NCBI RefSeq assembly: GCF_014647795.1
Contig: NZ_BMPW01000007.1
Coordinates: 124,001 to 188,000, forward strand
Source: Actinoplanes campanulatus
Lineage (GTDB): Bacteria; Actinomycetota; Actinomycetes; Mycobacteriales; Micromonosporaceae
Length of the DNA: 64,000 bases
Direction: 5' to 3'
Of this stretch, positions 8,930 through 16,755 are shown in pieces; position 1 is the stretch's first letter, and each line of letters opens with the position of its first letter. Made by a program: the position numbers and the translations under genes. The notes beneath the pieces are model-generated. The model was not told the DNA's origin. It saw only the letters and a program-made list of their open reading frames with translations, and did no database searches.

Positions 8930-9041
8930 GTCCTCATTGGACCTTACGGACGGTGACCTCGCAAACGCTGGGATGGCAGCACGAAGTCCGGCAATTTCCG
9001 GAATCTCGGACCCTCGGATGGGGTCGGATCACGGCATGGAA

Positions 9042-10085
9042 TCACATCGATAGCGCGCCACCGTCATCGCCCTCATCGACGATCGCCAGGATCTCCGTGA
9101 CGATCCGGTCCACCCGGGACCGGTCGGTCAGCCCGCCGACGATCCCGCCGAGCGGGTCGGCCATGCTGTGCGGCATCTGGTCGAGCGTGCCGGTGAAGGC
9201 GCCACCGAAGATCGTGTGAAGCACCTCGACGACCACCGTCTCGGCCGGTTCGCCACGGCCGAGACGGGCGACTATGACCCGGACGGCGTCACCGGCGAGG
9301 TGGCGGAGCTCGGACTCGACCCGCGCGTCGGGGTCACCGGGGACCAGCGGTAGCACGGGTTCACCGTACGGGTCGACGGCCATCGTGACCACTGGTGGCC
9401 GTTTGGCTCCGATCGGTCGTTCCACGAAGGACCGGTACCACGCGGGGCGGGCCCGCATCGCGGCCAGCACCGATTCGATCTCCCGCTGTACCGTGGCCGG
9501 GTCGCTGCCCTGCCAGTCGCCGGTGCACGCGCCCCGGGCCTGCGCCCACGACTCGACCGGCCACAGCTGGTCACCGGCCGTGCCGCTCACCCCCACCCAG
9601 ACCAGCATGTCGACGGCAAGCGCCATCAGCCACCGGTCCCGGCCCAGGCCGTCGGCCAGCCAGCCGGGCAGCCGTGGCCGTTGCAGTGCGCCGCGTTCGC
9701 CCCGGCGGCGGCGGTGCGCGTTCACGGTTGCCGCGCCGAGCCGGGCGGTCACCCACGCCTCCAGGTGCCGGATCGGCCGGCGGGCGTGGGTCAGCAGATC
9801 GTCGACCACCGCCTCGACGTCGTCGTGGAACCGGTCGAGACACTCGTCGGCCAGTTTGGTCAGCCCCGAGGCGCAGACGGCGTGGCCGCGCTTCCGCTCG
9901 AACCGGCGGGTCACCCGGGCGAACACGATCGGCCACACCAGTTCGTACGCGGCGCCCGCCAGCACGGTCCGCTCAGCACCGTCCCCGGACGCCGCCGTGG
10001 CCAGGGAACCGGCCGCGGCCAGCTCCCGGAGCCGGCACAGGGTGTCCGGTTCTGATCGGGTGATCGAGCCGTACGAGATGACCAC
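9042..10085 (-). CDS. Sigma-70 region-2-like protein, paralogue 2
   Basis: 347 aa from the GTG at 10085, chosen because a perfect AAGGAG (10097-10092) lies 6 nt upstream. The longer ATG frame at 10262 has no support. It is homologous along its length to the protein at 2906-3928: AYELVWPIVFARVTRR, LEAWVTARLGAATVNAHRRR, RGERGALQRPRL, QLWPVESWAQ and VERPIGAKRPP align. The region-2-like core is residues ~35-125. The C-terminal ~200 residues have no recognised family. Such duplicated pairs flanking the cyclase/caspase/Crp block suggest a role in regulating it. The sigma-like assignment is from motif resemblance only. Confidence 0.65.
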   Translation of the reverse strand: MVISYGSITRSEPDTLCRLRELAAAGSLATAASGDGAERTVLAGAAYELVWPIVFARVTRRFERKRGHAVCASGLTKLADECLDRFHDDVEAVVDDLLTHARRPIRHLEAWVTARLGAATVNAHRRRRGERGALQRPRLPGWLADGLGRDRWLMALAVDMLVWVGVSGTAGDQLWPVESWAQARGACTGDWQGSDPATVQREIESVLAAMRARPAWYRSFVERPIGAKRPPVVTMAVDPYGEPVLPLVPGDPDARVESELRHLAGDAVRVIVARLGRGEPAETVVVEVLHTIFGGAFTGTLDQMPHSMADPLGGIVGGLTDRSRVDRIVTEILAIVDEGDDGGALSM

Positions 10086-10245
10086 CGAGGACTCCTTCCG
10101 ACTGTGGGGCCGGGATCGGTGGTTGAAGCTTGCTCTAATCACCGTCCTACGGGGAGTCCCATGGGGCCGGTCGAACCGTCCGCTGCCCCGATTCCGCACG
10201 TTCAGAGGCCGCCATCGGGTGGACAGTCGATTCATTCCGGCTACC

Positions 10246-11535
10246 TCAGCGGCCTCCTTCACGTTCGCGGAGGATCGCGGTCAGGCGGTGACCGGCGCGT
10301 ACCGCCGGGTCGGCCTGGTCCACCAGGTCGGCCACCCGGCGCATCACGCGGACCGCCTCGGCGGGTGGGATGCGTGCCGAGCCGGCCGCCTCGACCAGCG
10401 CGTCCGCTGCCTCGGTGAGGTCGCGGCGGGCCCGGCGGCCACCGGCCGCGCGGGCCCGCAGGCTCAGCCCGGCGGCGAGCAGCAACTGGTCGGTGCGGTT
10501 CGCGGCGCCCGCGTCGACGACCGCGGTGGCCAGCGCGACCATGTCGTCGACCAGGCCCGGCGCCGGGGCGGGAGCCCGCAGCAGCCGGTCCAGCGCCGGG
10601 AAGAGGTCACCGCCGCCGGTGATCAGCTCCCGCAGCTCGCGGCGCAGGGCCGTGGCGTCGTCCGGCGCCGGCACGGGGGCCGGGGTCCGGGCCGGGGCCC
10701 GGGGAGTGGTCCGGGCCGGGCGCGGGGGGCGGCGCGGCCGGGGCACGGCCGGGGCGGCCGACTGCACGAGCGGCACCGGACGGTCCAGCGGATCCTGGTC
10801 GGCGAGCCGGTCCGCGCCGTAGAACGCGCCGTTGGTGCCGATCGGCACGACCATGTGCATGGCCGACTGTTCCTGGTGGATCTGCTGGATGACCTTCATG
10901 GCCTCCATCCACCGGTTCATGATCTCCACGCTGGAGGTGCCCTTCGGCGTGGTGACGAAGATCCGCAGCGCGCCAGCCATCCGGATCAGCGGCCCGGTGA
11001 TGTCGCGGGCCTGCTGGGGTGCGCTGGTCTCGTCGCGTACCCGTTCGAAACAGGCGACCGCCCGGTCCACGTCGGTGGTCGCGCCGGCCGGCAGACGGCC
11101 TTCGGTGATCATGTTGACGGCGCCCGGCTGTTGCAGGATCTCGGTCACCCGGCTCATGTACAGCTGCCCCTGGGTGAGGAGCATCGAGCCGCTGAGCACC
11201 GGCGACAGGCCGGGCGCCCGCAGGCCCTCCTCGATCTGCTGGAGCCCGATGTCGCGGTCCTCGGCGGGGCTGGCGTGCGCCAGGTGGCGGGAGCCGTGCA
11301 GCCAGCCGCGCATCCCGGCCACGTTGCGGCGCATCGGGTCGGCGTCGCCGAAGTAGCCGTACGCCTCGTCGACCGCCGCGATGGCCTGGTCGAGCAGCGG
11401 CCGTGACTCGGGTTTGCCCGGCCCGGCCTGCCAGTACGCGTCACTGAGCAGCTGTGTCAGGTCCAGCAGCGGCCGGGCGCGGGTGGCGCCCTTGAGCTTG
11501 CTCAGCCGGGCCCGCAGGGCGTCGATCTTGGACAA
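10246..11535 (-). CDS. Helical (TPR-like) partner of the CHAT protease
   Basis: 429 aa from a TTG at 11535, with GAGGAGA 7 nt upstream. The longer frame upstream is an out-of-frame shadow of the CHAT gene. The sequence is mostly helical with TPR-like pairs (ARPLLDLTQLLSDAYWQAG, DQAIAAVDEAYGYFG). A Pro/Arg-rich linker (PRPRRPPRPARTTPRAPART) around residues ~265-290 is followed by a second helical domain. It lies 14 nt downstream of the CHAT gene stop, so the two are almost certainly co-transcribed. Likely a substrate, inhibitor or scaffold for the CHAT protease; no catalytic motif seen. Confidence 0.65.
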   Translation of the reverse strand: MSKIDALRARLSKLKGATRARPLLDLTQLLSDAYWQAGPGKPESRPLLDQAIAAVDEAYGYFGDADPMRRNVAGMRGWLHGSRHLAHASPAEDRDIGLQQIEEGLRAPGLSPVLSGSMLLTQGQLYMSRVTEILQQPGAVNMITEGRLPAGATTDVDRAVACFERVRDETSAPQQARDITGPLIRMAGALRIFVTTPKGTSSVEIMNRWMEAMKVIQQIHQEQSAMHMVVPIGTNGAFYGADRLADQDPLDRPVPLVQSAAPAVPRPRRPPRPARTTPRAPARTPAPVPAPDDATALRRELRELITGGGDLFPALDRLLRAPAPAPGLVDDMVALATAVVDAGAANRTDQLLLAAGLSLRARAAGGRRARRDLTEAADALVEAAGSARIPPAEAVRVMRRVADLVDQADPAVRAGHRLTAILREREGGR

Positions 11536-11549
11536 ACTCCGGTCTCCTC

Positions 11550-14174
11550 TCAACGACCGCCGTGCAGGAAGCCGGCCCAGCCGGTGACGTCGGCCGGATC
11601 GCCGTCGTCGAGCTGCGCGCTCAGCCGGGCGGGCATGGACTCGGGCACCTCGCGGTCCGGGTCGAGCATCCACAGCTGGGCGCGGTGCAGCGCCTCCCAG
11701 ACCGGCAGCCGTCCGGTCATCAGGTGGTGGTGGAACATGAACATCAGCAACGAGGTGCTGCTGTCCGGAATCGTCCACTGGGTGGACAGCACCGAGCGGG
11801 CGCCGCCGGCCAGGAAGGCGGTGCCGAGGCTGTACGCCTCGTCGTAGTCGCGGGCGGCCATCCCGGAGCTGCACGCGGCCAGCACGACCAGGCCGACCGC
11901 GCGTTCCGGCACCGCGGTCATCAGCTTCACCAGTTCCTCGGCGGCCAGCCGCTGACCGGCAAGCATCAGGTAGGAGCCGCCGTCCGGGTCGGCGACGCCG
12001 TGGCAGGCCAGGTGCAGCATGGTCCCGGCGGCGCGGCTGGTGCTGGTCAGCCAGGCGCGGACCTGCTCCGGGGCGCCCTCACCGGAAGGGCTGACGGCGC
12101 CGTCGTCGCCGGGCAGGCGGCCCAGGTAGCGGGCGCCGCGGTAGAGGACGTCGTGGATCGCGGACGCCTCATCGCGGGCGCCGTGCAGATCCGCGGCGGC
12201 GGTGCCGGTCTCCGGGTCGGCGACGATCAGGCCGAGCCGGGACGGGGCGACCGGCGGCAGGGCCGCGCTGCGCAGCAGCATCCGCGCGGACGCGGCCTGG
12301 GAGAACGCCGCCGACCGGATGGCCGGTTCCCCGCCGGCGCGGCAGGCCGCCTGCCACGGGATGAGGGCCAGTTCACCCATCGGCACGAGCGCCATCCGGG
12401 GCACCCGGTGGGCGGGCACGTGCGTCCAGGTCGGCAGCACGGTGTCGATGATCGGGCCCATGGCGGCCCGCCACGCCCAGTCGCGGACGATGTCCAGCCG
12501 GTCGGTCAGGTCGTCGTCGAGGACCACCAGGTCCCGCTTCCCGTCCCGGCCGACCGCCGCGCTGTCCCGGCGGCTCGCGGCGTCCAGGTAGGCGGCCACC
12601 TCGGGGCTGTCGGCGGGTTTGAGGGCGGGCAGGCCGAGATAGGACAGCTCACCCTCGGCGGGCACCGTGACGGCCAGGCCCGGCCACACATCGGACGACG
12701 GGACCAGGTAGACCAGGCCGTCCAGGTCCAGCTCGGACAGGGCGTCGCGGATCTCGTCGATCTCCGGCGGGTCGAACAGGGCGCCACCCGGGGCGATGTC
12801 GGCCAGCACGCCGAACACCCGGCGGCGCAGGCCCGGCGCAGGCCCGTCCGCGTCGATCGCCCGCTGCCAGTCGGCGGCCAGGTCGTCCCGGCCGGCGTCC
12901 CGCAGCAGGTCCGGCACCGAGCGCATCTCGGTGGCCGCGTAGAGGGCCAGCCCACGGCCCGCGTCCAGGGCGCGGACCGCTCCGGCGACGTCGTGGACGC
13001 GCAGGCAGCCGCGGGCGGCGGAGACGGCCGCGTCCCCGGCCTCCCGCGCGACGGCGGCGGCTCCTGCCGCGTCCGGCTGCATCAGGACCCGCCAGACATG
13101 GGTACGCAGGGAGACCACCGCGTCCAGGTAGGAGTCCTGTTCGACGCCCATCCGCTGGCGTACCTGGGACAGGCCCTCGTGGACGATCTCCCAGCCCCGG
13201 TCCTGCGGGCCGCTGAGCAGCCCCTGCGCCTCCACCAGCAGCCGCTCCGCCTCCGGCAGGTCACCGATGTCGTTGATGGCCTCGGCCCGCCGGGCGAGGA
13301 CCACGGCCAGCCCGGTCAGGTGCACGATCCGCTGGTGGGAGTCGTCCGGGCTGGCGGCGAGGGCGGCCCGCATCCGGTCCACCGCCCGGTCCAGGTCCTC
13401 CTCGCTGGCGTCCTCGGCGGAGAGCGGGCCGATGACCGAAGCGGCCATGTGGAGCGCATCCGCACCGCCGCCGGTCGAGGGGATCGCGTCCAGGTTGCCG
13501 CCGATGACCTGGCGGATCTGGTCGGCGGTCGATTCGATCATCGAGCGGGCCGCCGAGTCCGGCAGCCGGGCGGCGACCTCGCGCAGCCGTTCGAGCCGGG
13601 CGTCGAGGTCGGTGTGCGGGTCGTTCATCAGCGCCTGGGAGATGTCGATGGCCTCGCCGAGCGCGACGGCCTCGGGCGGGCCGCCGTCGGCGAGCTTGCG
13701 GAACCGTTGCCACGCCTCGCTCTGGAACGGGTCGTCGCCGTCGATCACGGCGTGGTACATGGAGACGGAGAGGCGGGCGCGTTCCAGGTAGATCCGGCCG
13801 ACCCGGTCGCCGTCGGTGATCGTGGCGGCCAGTTCGTCGAGTTCCTCCAGAGCGTCCGCGGTGTTCGGCAGGTCGTAGCGCAGGGCGGCCATGGCGAGGG
13901 CCGCGGACCGGCCCAGCGCCCGGGTCCGCGGCCAGGACGGCCCGGCCGGCGGGTCGTCGTCGCCGATCGCGATCAGGGCCTCCAGCGGCTCCCGGTCGCC
14001 GAAGAGCTGGCTCTGTTCGTCGGCCACGAACCGGTCGATCAGCCCGGCGGCGAGAGCACCGCGGTACGGTCCGCCGGCCGGCACCGATCGCAGCGCACCC
14101 ACCGCGTCGGCGATCGGGGCGTGCCCGGCCAGCGCGGCGGCGATCACGGCGTACCGTTCGGCGTCCTCGTCCAT
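11550..14174 (-). CDS. CHAT domain cysteine protease with helical repeats
   Basis: 874 aa from the ATG at 14174, with GGGGAG about 6 nt upstream. An in-frame ATG at 14192 lies 6 nt after the CTGTCCGTCAG motif and could be a leaderless start. Residues ~1-480 are helical, repeat-like and acidic. The C-terminal ~350 residues form a CHAT (caspase HetF-associated with TPR) domain, with catalytic His725 in LHLACHG and Cys768 in VVLAACSSG, followed by GARSVLSTQW. By family knowledge CHAT enzymes are separase/caspase-like proteases often acting in defence or cell-death circuits. Divergent from the vWA gene at 14263 and followed by its helical partner. Confidence 0.88.
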   Translation of the reverse strand: MDEDAERYAVIAAALAGHAPIADAVGALRSVPAGGPYRGALAAGLIDRFVADEQSQLFGDREPLEALIAIGDDDPPAGPSWPRTRALGRSAALAMAALRYDLPNTADALEELDELAATITDGDRVGRIYLERARLSVSMYHAVIDGDDPFQSEAWQRFRKLADGGPPEAVALGEAIDISQALMNDPHTDLDARLERLREVAARLPDSAARSMIESTADQIRQVIGGNLDAIPSTGGGADALHMAASVIGPLSAEDASEEDLDRAVDRMRAALAASPDDSHQRIVHLTGLAVVLARRAEAINDIGDLPEAERLLVEAQGLLSGPQDRGWEIVHEGLSQVRQRMGVEQDSYLDAVVSLRTHVWRVLMQPDAAGAAAVAREAGDAAVSAARGCLRVHDVAGAVRALDAGRGLALYAATEMRSVPDLLRDAGRDDLAADWQRAIDADGPAPGLRRRVFGVLADIAPGGALFDPPEIDEIRDALSELDLDGLVYLVPSSDVWPGLAVTVPAEGELSYLGLPALKPADSPEVAAYLDAASRRDSAAVGRDGKRDLVVLDDDLTDRLDIVRDWAWRAAMGPIIDTVLPTWTHVPAHRVPRMALVPMGELALIPWQAACRAGGEPAIRSAAFSQAASARMLLRSAALPPVAPSRLGLIVADPETGTAAADLHGARDEASAIHDVLYRGARYLGRLPGDDGAVSPSGEGAPEQVRAWLTSTSRAAGTMLHLACHGVADPDGGSYLMLAGQRLAAEELVKLMTAVPERAVGLVVLAACSSGMAARDYDEAYSLGTAFLAGGARSVLSTQWTIPDSSTSLLMFMFHHHLMTGRLPVWEALHRAQLWMLDPDREVPESMPARLSAQLDDGDPADVTGWAGFLHGGR

Positions 14175-14193
14175 CCCTGTCTCCCCTCGCATC

Positions 14194-14232
14194 GGTATCT
14201 GACGGACAGGCGGGCGCTGTCCGTCAGATACC
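14194..14232. promoter_or_regulatory. Perfect palindrome: two divergent CTGTCCGTCAG motifs
   Basis: Arms 14194-14209 (GGTATCTGACGGACAG) and 14217-14232 are perfect inverted repeats of 16 bp with a 7-nt spacer. Each arm carries one CTGTCCGTCAG reading outward, to the CHAT gene on the minus strand and to the vWA gene on the plus strand. The same element recurs at 21.6 kb, 31.2 kb and, shortened, at 33.2 kb. It may be an operator or a pair of back-to-back promoters. Confidence 0.7.
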
Positions 14233-14262
14233 GGGTGAGATCACCCACCCGGAAAGGTGACA

Positions 14263-14928
14263 ATGGAGCCCCGGTTCGTCACGTTGCTGCTGGACACGTC
14301 GGATTCGATGCGCACCACCGAGACCGGTGGCGTGCCGGCCATCGTGGCGCTGAACCGGCAGCTCGCCGCCTGGCTGCCGGCCGTGCGGGCGGCGGGCGCC
14401 GGTGCGCTGCGGGGCGTCGAGTTCGCGGTCGTGACGTACGGGCTGGGCGGTGTCCTGGTGGTCTCCGGCGACGGCACGCCGTCGGCCGCCGACGGTGGCG
14501 CGTTCGTGCCGGCGGCCCGGCTGGAGATCCCGGAGCTGACGGCGGGCGGCGCCAGCCCGATGGTGGCCGCCATCGACCTGGCGCTGCACCTGCTGGAGGA
14601 GCGGCGGGCGCTGGCGCCGGGCCCGGCCGCGTCCCGGATCATCCTGGTCGGTGACGGCGCGCCCACCGATTTCGAGGGCAACCCGAGCGACGAGTGGCGG
14701 CCGCTGGCGCGGCGGCTCGCGCGGGCCCGCGGGCACCGGCGTACCCAGATCTTCGCGTTCGGCCTGCCCGGCGCGGACGACACGGTGATGCGGGCGCTGG
14801 CCACCGACGACGGCTGTTTCGAGCTGCCCGGCCTGGACCTGGCCGGCCTGCTCGGCGCGGTGCTCGCGGCGAGCGCCGAGGAGACCGATTTCAGCGAGGT
14901 GCGCCGCTTCCTCTCCACCCAGCCCTGA
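14263..14928 (+). CDS. vWA domain protein
   Basis: 221 aa. ATG at 14263 with GGAAAGG at 14251-14257; a GTG at 14257 is also in frame. A single von Willebrand A domain fills the protein: the MIDAS motif D11-T-S-D-S15 in LLLDTSDSM, a T-containing loop (GGASPM) and the late acidic strand ILVGDGAPTD. Soluble. It is divergent from the CHAT operon and shares its palindromic promoter region. By analogy with vWA-containing conflict systems it is probably a metal-dependent protein-interaction module. Confidence 0.85.
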   Translation: MEPRFVTLLLDTSDSMRTTETGGVPAIVALNRQLAAWLPAVRAAGAGALRGVEFAVVTYGLGGVLVVSGDGTPSAADGGAFVPAARLEIPELTAGGASPMVAAIDLALHLLEERRALAPGPAASRIILVGDGAPTDFEGNPSDEWRPLARRLARARGHRRTQIFAFGLPGADDTVMRALATDDGCFELPGLDLAGLLGAVLAASAEETDFSEVRRFLSTQP

Positions 14929-15014
14929 CGCCGGGGTCAGTCGAGCGCGCCCAACCGGCGGGATCGATGAGTTGTAGGCGTGGTTACTGCAACCACACTT
15001 ACATGACCTGCCGG

Positions 15015-15203
15015 TCAGGACGTCTCGGTGAGGGGGCGCCAGATCGTGGCGGTGATGTCGGAGACGACGGTGGTGGCCCAGTCGACGGCGGTCAGGGCGA
15101 GGGCCGAGGTGCCGACCCAGACGGCCAGCGCCACGATGACGAGCAGGATCGTGAGCCGGGACAGCCGGTGTACGACCGGTGGCCGGGTGCGCGGGTCAGC
15201 CAA
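15015..15203 (-). CDS. Small single-TM protein
   Basis: 62 aa. One hydrophobic segment (residues ~18-40, LTILLVIVALAVWVGTSALALTA) between a basic N-terminus and a short C-terminal tail. Its ATG at 15203 overlaps the stop of the upstream GTPase gene by 8 nt, so it is the last gene of that operon and probably translationally coupled. It may act as a membrane anchor or small partner of the membrane GTPase. No family recognised. Confidence 0.6.
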   Translation of the reverse strand: MADPRTRPPVVHRLSRLTILLVIVALAVWVGTSALALTAVDWATTVVSDITATIWRPLTETS

Positions 15204-16755
15204 TGCCTCCCCATCCCTTCATGAGGACCCAGCGCAGCACCGATACGGGGCCGTCCGGGTCGGTGTCGCGGCCGGAGACGAGGAAGAAGCGGACCTGCCG
15301 GAAGTCGCGCTCGGCGGTCACCACCAGGTTCTCCAGGCCGTACGAGCGGAGCCAGTCACGAACCGCGGCGCTGTCGTCCCCGGGCATGGTCAGCGGCAGG
15401 CGGCGTAGCAGGTCGGCCTTGGTGACGACGAAGGCCAGCCGGTTGCGGTCGGTGCGTACCCCGTATTCCTGAAGCCGTTGGGCGGTGGCGTTGTAGGCGT
15501 CCTCCGGGTCGTGCAGGGCCGCGTTGGCGTCGGTGAAGACGGTGGCCGACGCGGCGCCGTGCTCGTCGCGGATCCGCCGGATCGAGAACGGGTCGAGGAC
15601 GAAGGTGAGCGTCTCGGCGGTGTCCAGGTAGGACAGGCCGGCGTTCTGCTCGCGGTCGGTCAGCGTCTCGCCGGCCGCGTCGAACAGGTGCAGCAGGGTG
15701 GTGTTCAGGCCCTGTTCGAGGCGGACGGTGACGGCGACCGGCGCGGTGGTGTCGGTCTTCGGGGCCGGGGCGGCGCGGGAGATCAGGTCGGCGTAGACCT
15801 CGTAGGCGATCCGGCCGCGGTTGTCCGGCATGGTGACGGCGACGCCGGCCTTGTCGGCCGCGCGGTGCAGCCCGACCAGGGCCGCCATGATGAACTGGGT
15901 CTTGCCGGCCGACGCCGCGCCGAAGACCGGGGCCCGGACGTCGCGGACCCGGCCGGCGCCGGCGAAGAGCGCCTCCCCGCAGCTCGGACAGCAGGCCTCC
16001 AGGTGCCGGCTGTGCGCGGCCCGCAGCACCATGGTGGGCAGCCGCAGTCCGCACGAGCAGCGCCGCCACAGCACGCCGAGCCGTCCGGGCCGCAGGTCGC
16101 GGTGCAGGTCGTCGCCGGAGGACCGCTGGGCCGGGCCGTGCGCGCCCCGGCAGCGGTAGGCGGGAACCGCGGCCGTGGCGAAGCAGGCGGTGCAGCTCGC
16201 CCGGGACCGCAACATCCGCCGCCAGCCGGCGTCCACGCCGCGCAGCAGGTAGACCAGCGGAGGCCCGGTGATCCAGGCGGCCAGGGTCAGCGCGGCGATC
16301 ACGAGCAGGCAGGCGGGCAGCACGACGGCCACGCCGAGGGAACCGGCGGCCAGGACGGTGAGCACCGGCAGCACCACGATCGGCCACCAGAATCCGCCGC
16401 AGTTGGTGTCGGCCAGCCAGGCGATGCCGGCACGCCAGGCGCCGGCGGTCCAGGCCCAGGCCCGTCCGGTGGTGGCGCCCGCGTCGAGGATCGCCTGCGC
16501 CGCGAAGTACTGCGGCCAGGCCGGGTCGCGGCGGACGAACTCGCGGGCGACCCGGCCGGGCAGGCCGGTCCGGGCGCCGTCCGGGGTGAGCAGGCCCGCT
16601 CCGGGGCCGGCGAGGACCAGGCCGGCGGCCACGATGACGGCCACGGCGCCGGTCACCAGGCTCACCCCGGCCAGCACCAGGCTGACCGGCACGGTGACGA
16701 AGAGCAGGCAGGCCAGGGCGCCGGCGTAGTAGACGGCGAATCCGATCACGCGCAT
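15196..16755 (-). CDS. Membrane-anchored zinc-ribbon GTPase (double-GTPase 2-like)
   Basis: 519 aa from the ATG at 16755, whose A is shared with the upstream stop (TGATG). Several hydrophobic segments lie in residues ~5-45 and ~110-165. Cys-rich zinc-ribbon-like pairs follow (CTACF, CSCG, then CPSCG). The C-terminal P-loop domain has Walker A GAASAGKT (279-286), a G3-like DAAGE (D359) and a G4-like TKAD (445-448). It resembles the GTPases named double-GTPase in GTPase-centred conflict systems (recalled from published descriptions, not searched). Encoded beside a second GTPase and a GAP1-like protein, which suggests that the pair works together at the membrane. Confidence 0.75.
   Translation of the reverse strand: MRVIGFAVYYAGALACLLFVTVPVSLVLAGVSLVTGAVAVIVAAGLVLAGPGAGLLTPDGARTGLPGRVAREFVRRDPAWPQYFAAQAILDAGATTGRAWAWTAGAWRAGIAWLADTNCGGFWWPIVVLPVLTVLAAGSLGVAVVLPACLLVIAALTLAAWITGPPLVYLLRGVDAGWRRMLRSRASCTACFATAAVPAYRCRGAHGPAQRSSGDDLHRDLRPGRLGVLWRRCSCGLRLPTMVLRAAHSRHLEACCPSCGEALFAGAGRVRDVRAPVFGAASAGKTQFIMAALVGLHRAADKAGVAVTMPDNRGRIAYEVYADLISRAAPAPKTDTTAPVAVTVRLEQGLNTTLLHLFDAAGETLTDREQNAGLSYLDTAETLTFVLDPFSIRRIRDEHGAASATVFTDANAALHDPEDAYNATAQRLQEYGVRTDRNRLAFVVTKADLLRRLPLTMPGDDSAAVRDWLRSYGLENLVVTAERDFRQVRFFLVSGRDTDPDGPVSVLRWVLMKGWGGIG

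Noticed and set aside
8943-8961. GTCCGTAAG upstream of the Crp/Fnr gene, one base off the motif core
   Set aside because: A mismatch in the core and a different distance (about 13 nt) to the start; not counted as a site.
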